Shown here piece by piece: positions 22,367 to 32,912 of a DNA stretch of 64,000 nucleotides. A model generated the notes under the pieces. The model saw only the letters and a program-made list of their open reading frames with translations, did no database searches and was not told the DNA's origin. Where the stretch lies: assembly GCA_014529385.2 (NCBI GenBank), contig CM043959.1:93506529-93570528 (forward strand), written 5' to 3'. Each line of letters starts with the position of its first letter. The first letter of the stretch is position 1. The DNA is from Adiantum capillus-veneris. Taxonomy: Eukaryota > Streptophyta > Polypodiopsida > Polypodiales > Pteridaceae. The position numbers and the translations under genes were made by a program.

Positions 22367-22530
22367 TGACAAGTAAAGCAAGGGGTTGGGCAACGTGCAT
22401 GAACAAAGACAGTGGGTTACACGTGCCACTTATGTACATATGGTAGGGGTTTTGTGGTGTACAGAAATTTTGTTCTTGGCGTGCAGTTTTTTAGTGCAAT
22501 AAGCGTATCTGTGGTTGAACATAAATGTTC

Positions 22531-22547
22531 AACGAGGGGGTGGACAA
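22531..22547 (+). promoter_or_regulatory. Y polypurine tract (probable)
   Basis: AACGAGGGGGTGGACAA just before the 3' LTR start at 22,548. A purine-rich tract in the expected place, though its last bases are not all purines. Confidence 0.6.
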
Positions 22548-23693
22548 TGATGGTGCAACCAAAGGTGGTCCGAGTTGGAAAGTGGTCTATGCCAGGCAAA
22601 GGCTGCAGGTGCAGTGCAGAAGGCTAGGGCAGGTACCAAGCTCTTGGGCAACCAAAGGGTAGCGAAAATGTATGTCTAAAGAGGTTTTTTAGGCCAAAAG
22701 AGCTAAAAGATGAGCCCGAATGGGATGAAAGATAAAGATGTGCGATGTGCTGAGTCAGTGTTCTGAAAGGTAGTGTTCAATGTGCTCTAGAAGCCGGTCT
22801 AGACGGCTTGTCAAATGAAACCCCGGTGCTCAAGATATTGCAGTTCAAAGATAGAGTGTATAGTAGATCCCCAACGGGCAGAGCAGCTAGGGACAGTTGG
22901 CCCGGGAAAATGTCAGTGGATAGATGTATAGAGCTCAAATTATGGAGCATGCTTGTCTTCTCGGATTATGAATTGGAGCTAGGAATAGCAAGTTATGATC
23001 AGTTGAAGATTTTTCGGGGGCTAGGTTTGAGCCCACTTGACCGCATCAAAGGTGCCAAGGCTCTCACTAATAGTGTGCATCATGTGGATCTAGCACAAAT
23101 CGACAGCTTGTCAATCGGATACTCGGTCAGCAAGATACGATGGTTCAAATGTGAGGGCCATTGTTCGAGAATGCAATGCCAGATGCCTTTTCTTGTTTTT
23201 CGCGGTCTTGTTGGGCGGGCTTGGAAAAGTTGAGAAGCGACGGGGATTATGTTGACCCAAGCCGGTAATGTGAGTTCTCTGTCGTATCTTACTTCTCGGG
23301 TATTAGGCCTGGGACCAGCAAGTTGCACCTGTTTGAAAGTGGCAAAAAAAGGATTTTTTAAGGCTTGCAATGGGAATTCAAAGGGGAGTCAAGGGGTGAG
23401 GCATCCAGGGGCTGCCACATGGCACTGGGTAAATCCCATAGGCGGTGGAGAGGGCAGGGTGCCCATTGTATATATGCGGGGCCGTGACCCTCACAAGGCA
23501 TGAAGCGAGGGGAGAAACAGCTCCCCCTCTCGTTGGCTATGGCGTCCGCAGCGCTGGGCGCAAGGCGGTCCGTGGGCGCGCAACAATGATTTTGGCCGGC
23601 TTAGTGGTGGTGGACGGTGGCGCTCTGGCAAGGAAGGCCATTGCCAAGCGACTCAGACGAGGCATGCGCCCAGTGCAGGTCAGTTCACACGCA

Positions 23694-23730
<37 letters not shown>
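23694..23730 (+). repeat. Homopolymer of 37 G
   Basis: Thirty-seven uninterrupted G, where the 5' LTR (about 19,350) has only GGGG and a T run. Either a real expansion or an assembly/base-calling effect. Confidence 0.9.
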
Positions 23731-23731
<1 letters not shown>

Positions 23732-23748
23732 AGGGAAAATGCAAGGCA

Positions 23749-23770
23749 CCATTAGCGACATCGCTAATGG
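23749..23770. repeat. Perfect inverted repeat in Y 3' LTR
   Basis: Arms CCATTAGCGA and TCGCTAATGG with a CA loop. Conserved in the other LTR with one mismatch. Confidence 0.75.
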
Positions 23771-24212
23771 TCCTATGCATAAGTAGGAGGGCAGTCCCAT
23801 GGGAAGGAAAGAGAAGAAGAGGGAGATTTCAAGGGCTGCCAGATGAGCTCATTCCAAGGGCGCCCGAGCCAAGGTAAGGCAAACAAAGACCGGACAAAAC
23901 AAGAGCAAGGGCATGCCAAGACAAAGGGAGAGATGGGAGCCGGACCAAAAGGGAGAAGAAGGAGAGAGAGATTGAAATAGAGAAGGAAGGAGGGAGTCGT
24001 ACCAAAGCTAGACCAAAGAGGTAGTTTAAGCTAAGCTCCCCAACAGGGGTAAAAAATGAGAGAAAAAAATATAAAAGATAAAAATACATATGGGAAAATA
24101 GCGACATCAATAATGCCCCCCCCCCCACAAGTGCAAAGAAAGAGAAAGAGAGCAGATGAAGCAAGATGCGGCTACCTCCTCCCAAAGTTACCAAATGTGG
24201 ATGCAAAGTGGA

Positions 24213-24260
24213 CCAATGAGAGCCCATATGCCGAAATTGAAAGGGACACCCCTATATAAA
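24213..24260 (+). promoter_or_regulatory. Y 3' LTR core promoter
   Basis: CCAAT at 24,213-24,217 and TATATAAA at 24,253-24,260, the same layout as in the 5' LTR. Confidence 0.7.
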
Positions 24261-24853
24261 CCATGGTTTATAAGCCTTTTTTCGTGCTTTTTGTCAGAGT
24301 AGGCTTCTTGCGAGGGCCATGAGCCGGTGAACCTGCAGAGAGCCAAGAGAGAGAATGTGTGTGAGTCCTTGGGTTGGTTTTTTGGCAGAGGAGTGTGCTT
24401 GCCAAACCCCTTTGTATTTTTTCTTGAAAATGGCGATAGAGATGGCTGTGCAAGCCTTTGTACGTGCCTTTTGAAGAGCAATCAAGCCATTGTTGCCCCG
24501 TCTTGTTGTTGTTTCCCCTTCCCCCCTTCTCTTTCTCCTGCTTTCATGTTTCCCCTCAGTGCCGGCAGTGTGGAAGTGTATGCCCCCCCGGACCGACGAT
24601 GTTTTGTGTGAGAGAGTGAGATTGAGCGCATGTGTGCGTGTGTAAGGGTGGAGGTAGACCATGGCAATAGGTGTGCATCATGTGGTGGATTTGTGGAGTG
24701 TGTGAGCCTTGGGAAGAGAGTAGGCGGTGGTCTGCTAGTGTGAAGTTGTGTTTTGAAGGTGTTTTTTGAGAGGATAGGGATGTTGTGGATGCCGTGAGCT
24801 ATAGAGAGGCCCTTGTGTTTGTGCAGGACATGTTCCCCCATTCTCCCTCTCCA

Positions 24854-26474
24854 ACGTGAAGCAAATGTTGTTGAGAATGCGCCTTTGGGTAAAATCATTA
24901 AAGTAATAAAAAAGAGCTTTTGGGGAGCTCTTTGCAATGATTGACAGCATGGGCAGGAGGTCGAGGAGCCGTTAGACAGAGGAAAAGGGCCGACTTGCGC
25001 GGGCTGCTACAGTACGAAAGGGGGCTTGCTACATGAAAGAGGGGTGGCCTATTTCCAATTAGAGGGGGGATCTACGGCAAGATTACAAGCTAGTGCATGC
25101 AGGAAAGAGGGTTGGGGCTGATCAGGTTGCCAGCCTACATGAGGGTATTGGTCCCCAAGAAAGTGAGGTCACCATGCTCAATTGAGGAGTCATTTAAATT
25201 GAAAGGGGCAACTGGTCTAACAACCAAGTGAAGAGAGGGCACTGCAGAAGCTTGAAGGGAGCTGCCATGAGGATGTGTGAGCAGGTAGAGAGGGGGCCCA
25301 AAGCGGCCATCACACGCAGGTGAAGGGAGGAGCATACGCCGCCCTGATAGAGAGGGGAGGCTCTCGAGGCTAGGAAAAAGCAAAAGCAAGGGCGCGAGGG
25401 CACTCAGAGCGGGGGAGCGTGCGACAAGAGCATAGGTGGAGGTTTAGACAGAGAAGGGGCTGGTCAACAGTTGTGGAGGGAGCTCTATACAAAGCACCGA
25501 AAAATATGAGAGGATTGATAGTACTAGTCTACAACAAGGGAGTGTAGAAGGGCCGCTCAGAGCCAAGCAGGAGGAGCGTATCCGCAACAAGATCACAAGA
25601 AAGCTGATCATTGCAAACGGCCATCGAGGAGAGGTGCGCACAGCCATAAGGTGGAAGAACTGAGGAAGCCATCGAGCAGGAATCAGTGGTTGAGGGAGGG
25701 TCTCAAAGCCAAGACTCTGCGAAGGGGAGGTGTGCCATGAATTGAGAGCCATTAGTGGTGACGAGTGTGCCAGAGTCTACAAAAAAAGAAGTGCATGATA
25801 CGGGGGATAGGAGGGCTGCCCGTTGCAGAGGAGCTAGTCGAGGGGCTGAGGATTGTCAAGGAGAGCTAGTGTTGTAGAGGAACTACAAAAGCAACCAGGA
25901 GAGAAGGGGGTCTTTGGAGCGCAAGCTCTCTGGCTGTAGAAGGCCGGAGGTTGTTTCGCTACAGAAGGAGGGGCTCCTTGAGGACTACTGAGGGATGCAA
26001 AGAGGAAAGATTTTAATGGGCCGCCCTTGAGTGGCCGGCTGTATGTAGGAGAAGTTGGCGAGTTTTCTTCAGGTTATGGTCTCCAGCTGGATGGGGCTTT
26101 CCGCTACGAAGTAACATCTGACCATATTCTCATGCATTGAGAATTTATATAAGGCGTCTTATGTATATCTTATCTTATAGTATGCTCGTGCTATTAAGCA
26201 TGGATTTCACTGCTACACTGTTCTCTCAAGAGCCTTCTTGTAGTAAGTTTATACAAAAAACTTAAGAGAGAGAGAGGGATTCATTGTTTGTTCCGGTCAA
26301 CCACAGGTGTGTGCATAGCTGTTTTGTGGTTTAGTGGAGCACCAGGGCTTGGATTGACATCTGGATATGGTCTTTAAAGTGGTATTTGCAGGTGCTTGAG
26401 TGGATAAGTTTGTGGTTCTGAACTTGCAGGGAGGCCAAGCTATAGAGGTGTTTTGCTCTGGCTTTCTCCTGTCA
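24854..26474 (+). repeat. X 3' LTR, second part
   Basis: It resumes after the second ACGT of Y and aligns with 7,456-9,034, ending CTCCTGTCA at 26,474. A TATATAAG box at 26,146-26,153 is better preserved than in the 5' LTR. Confidence 0.82.
26146..26153 (+). promoter_or_regulatory. X LTR TATA box
   Basis: TATATAAG in the 3' LTR; the 5' LTR has AATATAAG near 8,709. Probable X promoter. Confidence 0.55.
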
Positions 26475-27050
26475 ACATTCATGTTGATGCATCAACCTAT
26501 GCCATAGGATGCATATTAGCCTAGCTAGGAGACATGAAAATGGATTTCTCCATTTGCTACTCTAGTAGGCAGTTGCACAACGTGGAGAATAATTATACCA
26601 CTACGGAAAGAGAAGGTCTATGAATGATATATGATGTCAAAAAATTTATACACTTCCTTCTTGCAAACGAGTTTGTTTTCTTCATAGATCACCAAGCATT
26701 GTTATATCTGATAAACAAACCTTGCAACACTGGAAGGATTGTTCATTGGTTTATAGTATTTCTTGAGTTTGACTTCACAGTAGTCGTAAAAAAGGGGACT
26801 ACACACACAGGAGCAGATCGTCTTTCGAGACTGTTCCATGGAGAGTCACCTAAAGGTATTGATGATGATCTTCCAGATTCGTACCTATTTAACATTGAAA
26901 TGGTTCCGAGGTGGAGTGAAGAGGTCATTCCTCTGCTCACAATCGGATCATTACATGTGGAAAGACAACCATCAGTAATACATCGAATAAGAAATCTCCA
27001 GCTTTTAGCAAGACGACTGTACAACACGGTAAGGATGGGATTTTGAGACT
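26475..27050 (+). pseudogene. pol: G1 RNase H domain
   Basis: Continuation of G1 pol beyond X. It reads HVDASTYAIGCILA with the first catalytic Asp, TTTEREGL, then FFIDHQALLYLINKP with a second Asp, and ends TGADRLSR, typical of gypsy RT-associated RNase H. Two stops are visible (near 26,521 and 26,620). The enzyme would degrade the RNA strand of the hybrid. It aligns through its length with V at 59,450-59,810. Confidence 0.85.
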
Positions 27051-28422
27051 ATGTGTACAGTGAGAAGAATACGAATACTACCTCAAGCAGGCTCATACAC
27101 AAAATACGGGGTTTCACAATGGAGAAATGCAAACTTACCAAAGACTAAAGAGACTAGGAGTCTACTGGCAAAAAATGGAAAACAGCGTCCATACTTATGT
27201 AAAATCATGTGATATCTGTAGAAAGCAACCTCTAGTGGAGTACGCCACCCTATTTCGAGCACTACAAGCACCCAAATGGAATACTCACATAACCGAGTAC
27301 TTATAAAATAAGACCTTCCTAGAGGGGTGGGGTAACACACGAATGAGAACTGTAGTAGCAGAAGAAAAAAAACATTATCTACTAATTGCAAACCAATTGT
27401 ATAGGGTGGGGAAAGGATGAAAAACTATGATTGTGTGCTATGGAAAGCGAATATTTTGCTATCCTAGAACAAGAACACTCAGGCCAGCCAGGGGGACATT
27501 TCTCTACTGATAAAACGGAAAAGCTAGTACTTCACTCAGGCATATGGTGGCCAACCCTATTTAGGGGGATGCAGAGGTCTATGTCAAACGATGTGATGAC
27601 TCTCAATGCACAAAACCACCCCTACGGAGAGATGAAATTCCATTACGGCCAATGATGGGAGTACACGCTTTTGCCAAATGGGGCATCCACTTTATTGGCC
27701 CCATCATACCACCTGCATATAGGTCGCATGTACAATACATCATAGTAGCAATAGATTACACGACCAAATGGAAAGAAGCAAAGGCAACATAGAAAAACGA
27801 TGCATGGACTACAACTCAGTTCTTTTTTGAACATATCTTTACCATATATGGTCTACCCATTGAAATAGTGATCAATAGGGGAGCACACTTTCTGAACAAC
27901 GTCATTGAAAGCTTAGTTGACTAATTCATGGTGATCCATCGCAAATCAACACCCTATCATCCACAAGCTAACGGACAAGCCGAGAGCACCAATAAAATAT
28001 TATGCATGGTGCTCACCAAAATAGTCTGTGACTCAAGCGATGATTGGGATCAAAAGCTACACACTGCATTACGGGCTTACAGAGTAGCTATTAAAACTTC
28101 CATCGGGACCACTCCTTTTAACCTTGTGTTCGGGATTATTGCAATTCTACCCATGGAATTCTTAATTAAAACACTATAGATCGCAATACAATTAGGATAG
28201 ACGGGACACGAGCTATCGGAGAGACTAGACACCCTGGAGCAATTAGATGAAACCAGCGTGAGAGCGGTAGCCAGGATATATGCTCAGAAAAGACAAATGA
28301 AAGCTTTCCATGATCAACATTGGATTAGCAAGGAGTTCCAAAATGGGGATTACGTTTTGATGTATATCCTCAAACAACACTCCAAAAAACTCAAAAAGTG
28401 AGGGAAGGGGCCTTTTGTAATA
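27051..28422 (+). pseudogene. pol: G1 integrase with two H2C2 zinc modules
   Basis: Module 1 lies at about 27,085-27,215 (His pair, then SCDIC) and module 2 at about 27,470-27,605, where RCDDSQC has lost one Cys position. The catalytic core follows: FAKWGIHFIGPI has His where V has Asp, INRGAHF has Asn for Asp, and the Glu of GQAESTNK at about 27,975 is kept. The C-terminal part contains KAFHDQHW and GKGPFVI, where the MITE at 28,424 interrupts. Integrase inserts cDNA into chromosomes. Two of three DDE residues are changed and several stops occur, so it is inactive. Confidence 0.83.
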
Positions 28423-28423
28423 C

Positions 28424-28853
28424 CATTAGGAAGAGGATGGAGTCTAGGAGGGCCTGTTTACTTTTCTAGGTGATTAACATTCTGACGAATAGGTGTATGC
28501 CATGTGTGCAAGAACGGTGGATGTGTAAGAGTGGTCAAAGGATACACTTTTCCCTCCAAAAAAGGGAGTGAACTTGGCCCTCCATAACTCCTACATACAA
28601 TCTCCGATTTGAGCAGAGATTATACTTATGTAATCTGCACGTTGATCTCTTTCCATAGATATGTTACATGATATGGTTTTGCTTGCTATATTTAAAATTT
28701 AATTTTGGGGAAAAATTTGAATTCAAATAAACTAGCCATTTTTCCTGTTTGAATTCAAAAGATGCCCTTTGATTGCTTTCTTAATACTAGAGTTTTGACT
28801 CCCTTAAATTACCAAATAAAGAGGCCCTCTTAGACCCCATCTTCTTCCTAATG
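28424..28853. mobile_element. 430-bp MITE with ~31-bp terminal inverted repeats
   Basis: The ends CATTAGGAAGAGGATGGAGT and the reverse complement of CCATCTTCTTCCTAATG form inverted repeats of about 31 bases with four mismatches. It splits the integrase C-terminus of G1: GKGPFVI before it and TIKLATLAGEE after it are adjacent in V (61,310-61,375). No ORF. I could not define a clean target duplication, so the superfamily is open. Confidence 0.72.
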
Positions 28854-28924
28854 ATGATATATCACAAAGCACCAACCATCAAGCTAGCAACATTGGCAGG
28901 TGAGGAGGTGCCTAATTGGATGAG
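28854..28924 (+). pseudogene. G1 integrase C-terminal fragment between MITE and Z
   Basis: It encodes TIKLATLAGEEVPNWM, matching AIKLSTLDGEPMANWI in V at about 61,350-61,397. It is cut at ATGAG by element Z and resumes at 39,093. Confidence 0.75.
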
Positions 28925-29979
28925 TGTTAACTGAGTCAATGTCAGTTAACAGAAGCCGCTAAAGACCGAAGACATACGAATGCACATAGAAGATCAACAG
29001 AAAGAAGCAGTGAAGATTGGAGTTACACATTCTCCACATTTTTCCAAAATGGTCATGTATTTTAACTGAGTCAATGTAAGTTAACAAAGGCTACACTGAA
29101 GATATACGAATGCACATCGAAGATCAACAGAAATAAGCATTGAAGATTGGAATTACAGATTTTTCACATTTTCCCAAAATGGTCATGTATTGTAAATTCT
29201 TATATTATTTCAAGCCATTGTAATATTTCTAATGTGTTACGGGCTCAATGGGAGTTTCAAGCTGTAAAGAATAGGACAATTAGTGTGCCTAGGACGCAGA
29301 TTTAGTAGGTGGTAGAGCCCTAAAGGCCTTGGGCACCCGGACATTGCATATTTTTATCCTAGGTAAATAAGGCAGTGTGTAAAAGAAATTAGGGTTCTCA
29401 AGCTCATTTGTTGAGAGCACTCTTTGGTGAGAGCTCTTGGGGTGTGTGTCTATGGCATCCTTGAAATTCTCCTTGCTCATGTGACTTGGTTAACACTAAT
29501 CAATGCTTAATTCTCTTTCACTATGCCTCTCTCATGCTTCTTATGATTGACTATGATGCTTTGATTAGCTAGATTGTAACTAATTAGTGGTTAATCTCTC
29601 TCTAATATTGTGTAATTTCCCACTCTTGCTTGTGTGTGCATGTAGGTTTGATTGGAGTGTGGTGCTCAATAGATCTATGTGTGTGTACTTGCAATTAGTG
29701 TGTTGCATGATAGGTTAGTGTTGTGTGCGTCTTGCAATCGTTAGTGTGTGTGATTGAGTTGATTAGAGGTGAAGAGAAATGGATGTGGAGATTGCCTAGC
29801 ATTGTGGCTTAGCTCCTCCATAGGCCTAGAAGCTCACCTTGTAGAGTCAACCATCCATGTTGCCATTATTAGCTCACTAATCTTGTGAGTGTTTCCATGC
29901 CCTAGCCGCCGTGTAGCTCATCCCTCCGGATTGATAATTTTGTTGGTCATTGGAGCTATGTAACGATGGAACCTCCAAC
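28925..29979 (+). repeat. Z 5' LTR
   Basis: It aligns with the 3' LTR at 38,195-39,092 but its first ~134 bp are duplicated (second copy from about 29,059). It opens with a perfect 10-base inverted repeat TGTTAACTGA / TCAGTTAACA around seven bases (28,925-28,951). A weakened TATA (TAAATAAG) lies at 29,364. Confidence 0.87.
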
Positions 29980-29980
29980 C

Positions 29981-30003
29981 TTTGGTGCCATTGCCGAGGA
30001 CGG
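29981..30003 (+). promoter_or_regulatory. Z primer-binding site, tRNA-Asp type
   Basis: TTTGGTGCCATTGCCGAGGA. Compared with the tRNA-Asp complement TGGCGCCGTTGCCGGGGA it has three changes, all of transition type. This site is usual for Athila/Tat-like gypsy elements. Confidence 0.8.
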
Positions 30004-31648
30004 TGGCCTACTCTAGTGTAATTGTGGCATAATCGGATGTGTTTCCTCACTAATTTCACTATTAATTTCACTTGTGTGTTTATGGTTTTGTGGATTTTGG
30101 ATGTGTGTGCATGAACTAATGTGTTCATAATTCCCTAATTTTTCACTGTATCTTGCCGATTGTGTGTTTACACACTCTAATTTCACACTAACCCCTTGCT
30201 AATTTCACTAATTTTTGCTAACTTACACACTAATTTGCTACCAAGGATTGGAGCTTTCAAGAGTTCAACCGATCTTCATTGGAAAGGTAATCAAGGTGGT
30301 ATTCTCAACCTCCATAGAATCTAAAGATGTGTAGAATTGTGTAGAGACTCCACCATGATGCAATGTAATGTCAATGCTATGTTGTTGCAATGCAATGTTG
30401 ATGCTATGAAATTTTTGGACTGTTCGTTTTCATGCCGTCGTAATGCCGAAATTTTCCAAATTTGGTGGCGTATGAAATTCATAAGTTCAATTGCTAATTG
30501 GTGAATGTGCATTGCTAATTGTGTGTCTAATTGATCTAATTGCATGCTTGAATGGTCAATTGCAAGTGTGTGTGTGTATTCTAATTGAGTGTGTGTATGC
30601 CTAATTTTAGGTGTGTGTACACTATTTTACTCTTGATTGTGCACCTAAAAATCAATGTGTGCTTAATGATTTTTCAATTAAGATAATTGATTTGTGTTGT
30701 AGCCATGCCCAACTAGAGATTTGTGAAATCACATTGCAATTTTGACAAGATTAACCCTTTTGTGTGCGCACCTAAAGATTGGTAAAAACTGCCAATTATT
30801 AGTGTGTGTGTACCTAAAAAGTGCCTAATGTGTGATTAATTCAATTTTTGATCACATGTATGATGTGTGTGATGGTCAATTGCTGCATTTTTTAGCTCAA
30901 AACAGATATTTACACACTCCAAATCGTCAAATTTTGACCTAATTTTACCAATTTAATTGCCTACTTTGGATTTTATTGATCAAATTAATTGGCAATTGAA
31001 TTGATGTTTTTTTTGTGATTTTATTTGGCTGCACTAACTCCCTATGTGTGGAGAGTTTTCAAAAAAAAAAAGGATATTTTTTGGATAATTTTGGCACTTT
31101 TTTGCTAATTTTTGCATTAATTTTATCTTAATTCCATAAAAATTTGATATCTTGTGATTTTTACGAGCTATTTTGAATGTATGTTTACAGCTTAATTTCG
31201 AGCGCATTGGGCTTTCGTTTCCCATGTTTTGAGCGATTTACTATTTCTAAGGGCCGGGTTGACGATTTTGTCGAATTTGGTATTTTTGGTGTGCTTTTGC
31301 ATGTCGAAAGTGTTTGATTGTGATTGCATATGATTTTCTATATTTTTTTGAAAAATTTTTGGATTTTTTTGGTGACTTTTTGGATTTTCGGGTGATTTTT
31401 TAGCGTTTCGACTAATTTTGGCATTTTTGGACGATTGAAAAAAAAAAAACAATTTTCGAGCTTGACGCCCGTGCCTTGTGGCACATAAAACTTCCTCGTC
31501 GGATAGATCTTTACGGTCTCTTGGGATAGTTTCCTACGACGCTAAAATAATCTTCTTCCTCTCTCTCTTGTCTAACTCTCTCTTTCTCTCACTAAAAGCG
31601 CGATTATTTTCCTTCTCTCACCTCCCCCTCTCACTCTCTCTCTCGCAT

Positions 31649-31716
<68 letters not shown>

Positions 31717-32040
31717 CTCTCTCCGCTGCATCGTACTCCACGCCAATCTGTGGTCAACGTCTCTCTCTGCCCCACGCGGGTCCGGGCCCTGTCTCCTCTG
31801 CCTTTTGGTGTTGCCCACGCGCATGTACATACTCTCTCTCACACACACACACACGCCTTGCCACAGTTTCCGCTGACAGTAGCCCAGGCGCGCACGGAAA
31901 CACACAAACACTCTCTCTTCTTTGCTCACGAGCTTCCCACAACTCATTACCTCGCCTTCAACGCCTCACTGTCCCCACCATCAGCACTGCAGAATCTCCC
32001 GAGGTGAACTCCGCCTGTAGGTAAATAATTCTTTATTTTA
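30004..32040 (+). other. Z leader: T-rich stretch, CT microsatellite, no gene
   Basis: 30,004-30,900 is rich in short GTGTGTGT and CTAATT words. 31,060-31,450 is T-rich. 31,478-32,022 is GC-richer with a (CT)n run and ends CCGCCTGTAGGTAAAT, a possible splice-donor context. No recognisable protein. Confidence 0.5.
31651..31713 (+). repeat. (CT)n microsatellite
   Basis: An uninterrupted CT run of 63 bases with further CT-rich sequence on both sides. ORFs reading through it in any frame are simple-sequence artefacts. Confidence 0.95.
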
Positions 32041-32640
32041 TTTTATTTATTTAATTACACAATAAAAAAGTTGTCAAAAATTTAAAAAAAGGACTTTAAA
32101 ATTCAAAATAAATAAATAAATAAAAACATAAAAATTAAAAATAATTTTTAAAAGAACATTAAAAAAAAAAAAAATCCAAAAACTCATAAAAAATAAAAAA
32201 GGATTAGAAAATCACCCAAGAAAAAACATATAAAATTTACAAAACAATAAAAAGCTCATAAAAATTTACAAAAAATTTTAAAAACCTCATAGAAAATTCT
32301 TTTTAAAAAATTTCAAAGAACTCATAGATTAATCTCTAAAATTGTAAAAAATTCACAAAAACTCAAATCAAATCCATAAAAAATCAAAAACTGATTGGAA
32401 AAATCCTAACAAATCATAAAAATTTTCATAAATCCTTCAAAAAATCCCTTTTTTTTCAAAATTCACAAAAAAATTTATAAAAAATGAAAACTTTTCCAAA
32501 AGAATCATAAAAATAGCAAAAAAAAGAAAATTCAAAATTTTACAAAAAAGATTAAGAAAAAAAAGAAATTCGTCGAAAGAGCCAGAAAGACCTAGAAAAG
32601 CAAAAAAGCAAAGCGGAAAGAGTCGCATACCGCGTCCTCA
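32041..32640 (+). other. A-rich low-complexity block
   Basis: About 600 bases dominated by A runs with short AAATTC and CATAAAAA words. No coding potential on the plus strand. It may be an old A-rich expansion in the Z leader. Confidence 0.7.
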
Positions 32641-32912
32641 TGACATACAGCGGAACAATCATAAATAGCAGAAGAACCAACTGGAAAAAGCGAGCAAAAA
32701 GACCAATTCAAAGCCGTTTGAGGGGCAGGCAAATTTCAAAATTTGGCATGCTAGAAATTGGCTAGTGCAAGTAATTGTTTTGCAAATTAGCTTCCAGTTG
32801 GACGAACAGGGACACAACTCACATGCGATTGCAGATTAGGCTAGTACGAGCAGCAAAAATTCTGCTAAACTATACCAAAATCTGCTAGGAGATAGTTTTT
32901 ACAGAACAAGCC

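Larger units (their letters stand above)
22548..24853 (+). repeat. Y 3' LTR (2,306 bp, uninterrupted)
   Basis: TGATGG...CTCTCCA. It aligns end to end with the split 5' LTR and preserves the empty T site (ATGTT at 23,249-23,253). It also carries the G37 tract and an 11-C tract near 24,116. Confidence 0.85.
11095..24857 (+). mobile_element. LTR element Y, inserted in the X 3' LTR (contains T)
   Basis: Y starts TGATGCAACC at 11,099 and ends CTCTCCA at 24,853. A perfect 4-bp TSD, ACGT, lies at 11,095-11,098 and 24,854-24,857. The other X LTR has a single ACGT at the matching place (near 7,456), which is the empty site. Y has LTRs of about 2.3 kb and a 2.07-kb internal region with a gag-like gene only. 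It is a non-autonomous element that needs pol functions from elsewhere. Confidence 0.83.
7107..26478 (+). mobile_element. LTR element X, inserted in G1 pol (contains Y and T)
   Basis: X starts TGTTAGAAG at 7,111 and ends CTCCTGTCA at 26,474. It is flanked by ACGT (7,107-7,110) and ACAT (26,475-26,478), a 4-bp TSD with one CpG-type change. G1 reads SKIFH before it and HVDAS after it, the order found uninterrupted in V at 59,445-59,470. X has LTRs of about 1.92 kb and 1.7 kb of internal DNA without any RT or integrase, so it is a non-autonomous element. Its 3' LTR is split by Y. Confidence 0.85.

Noticed and set aside
31572..31947. Arg/Glu and Ser/Leu repeat ORFs over the CT run
   Set aside because: Pure translation of a dinucleotide microsatellite. 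The same holds for the ORFs at 40,824-41,112 and 48,184-48,462.
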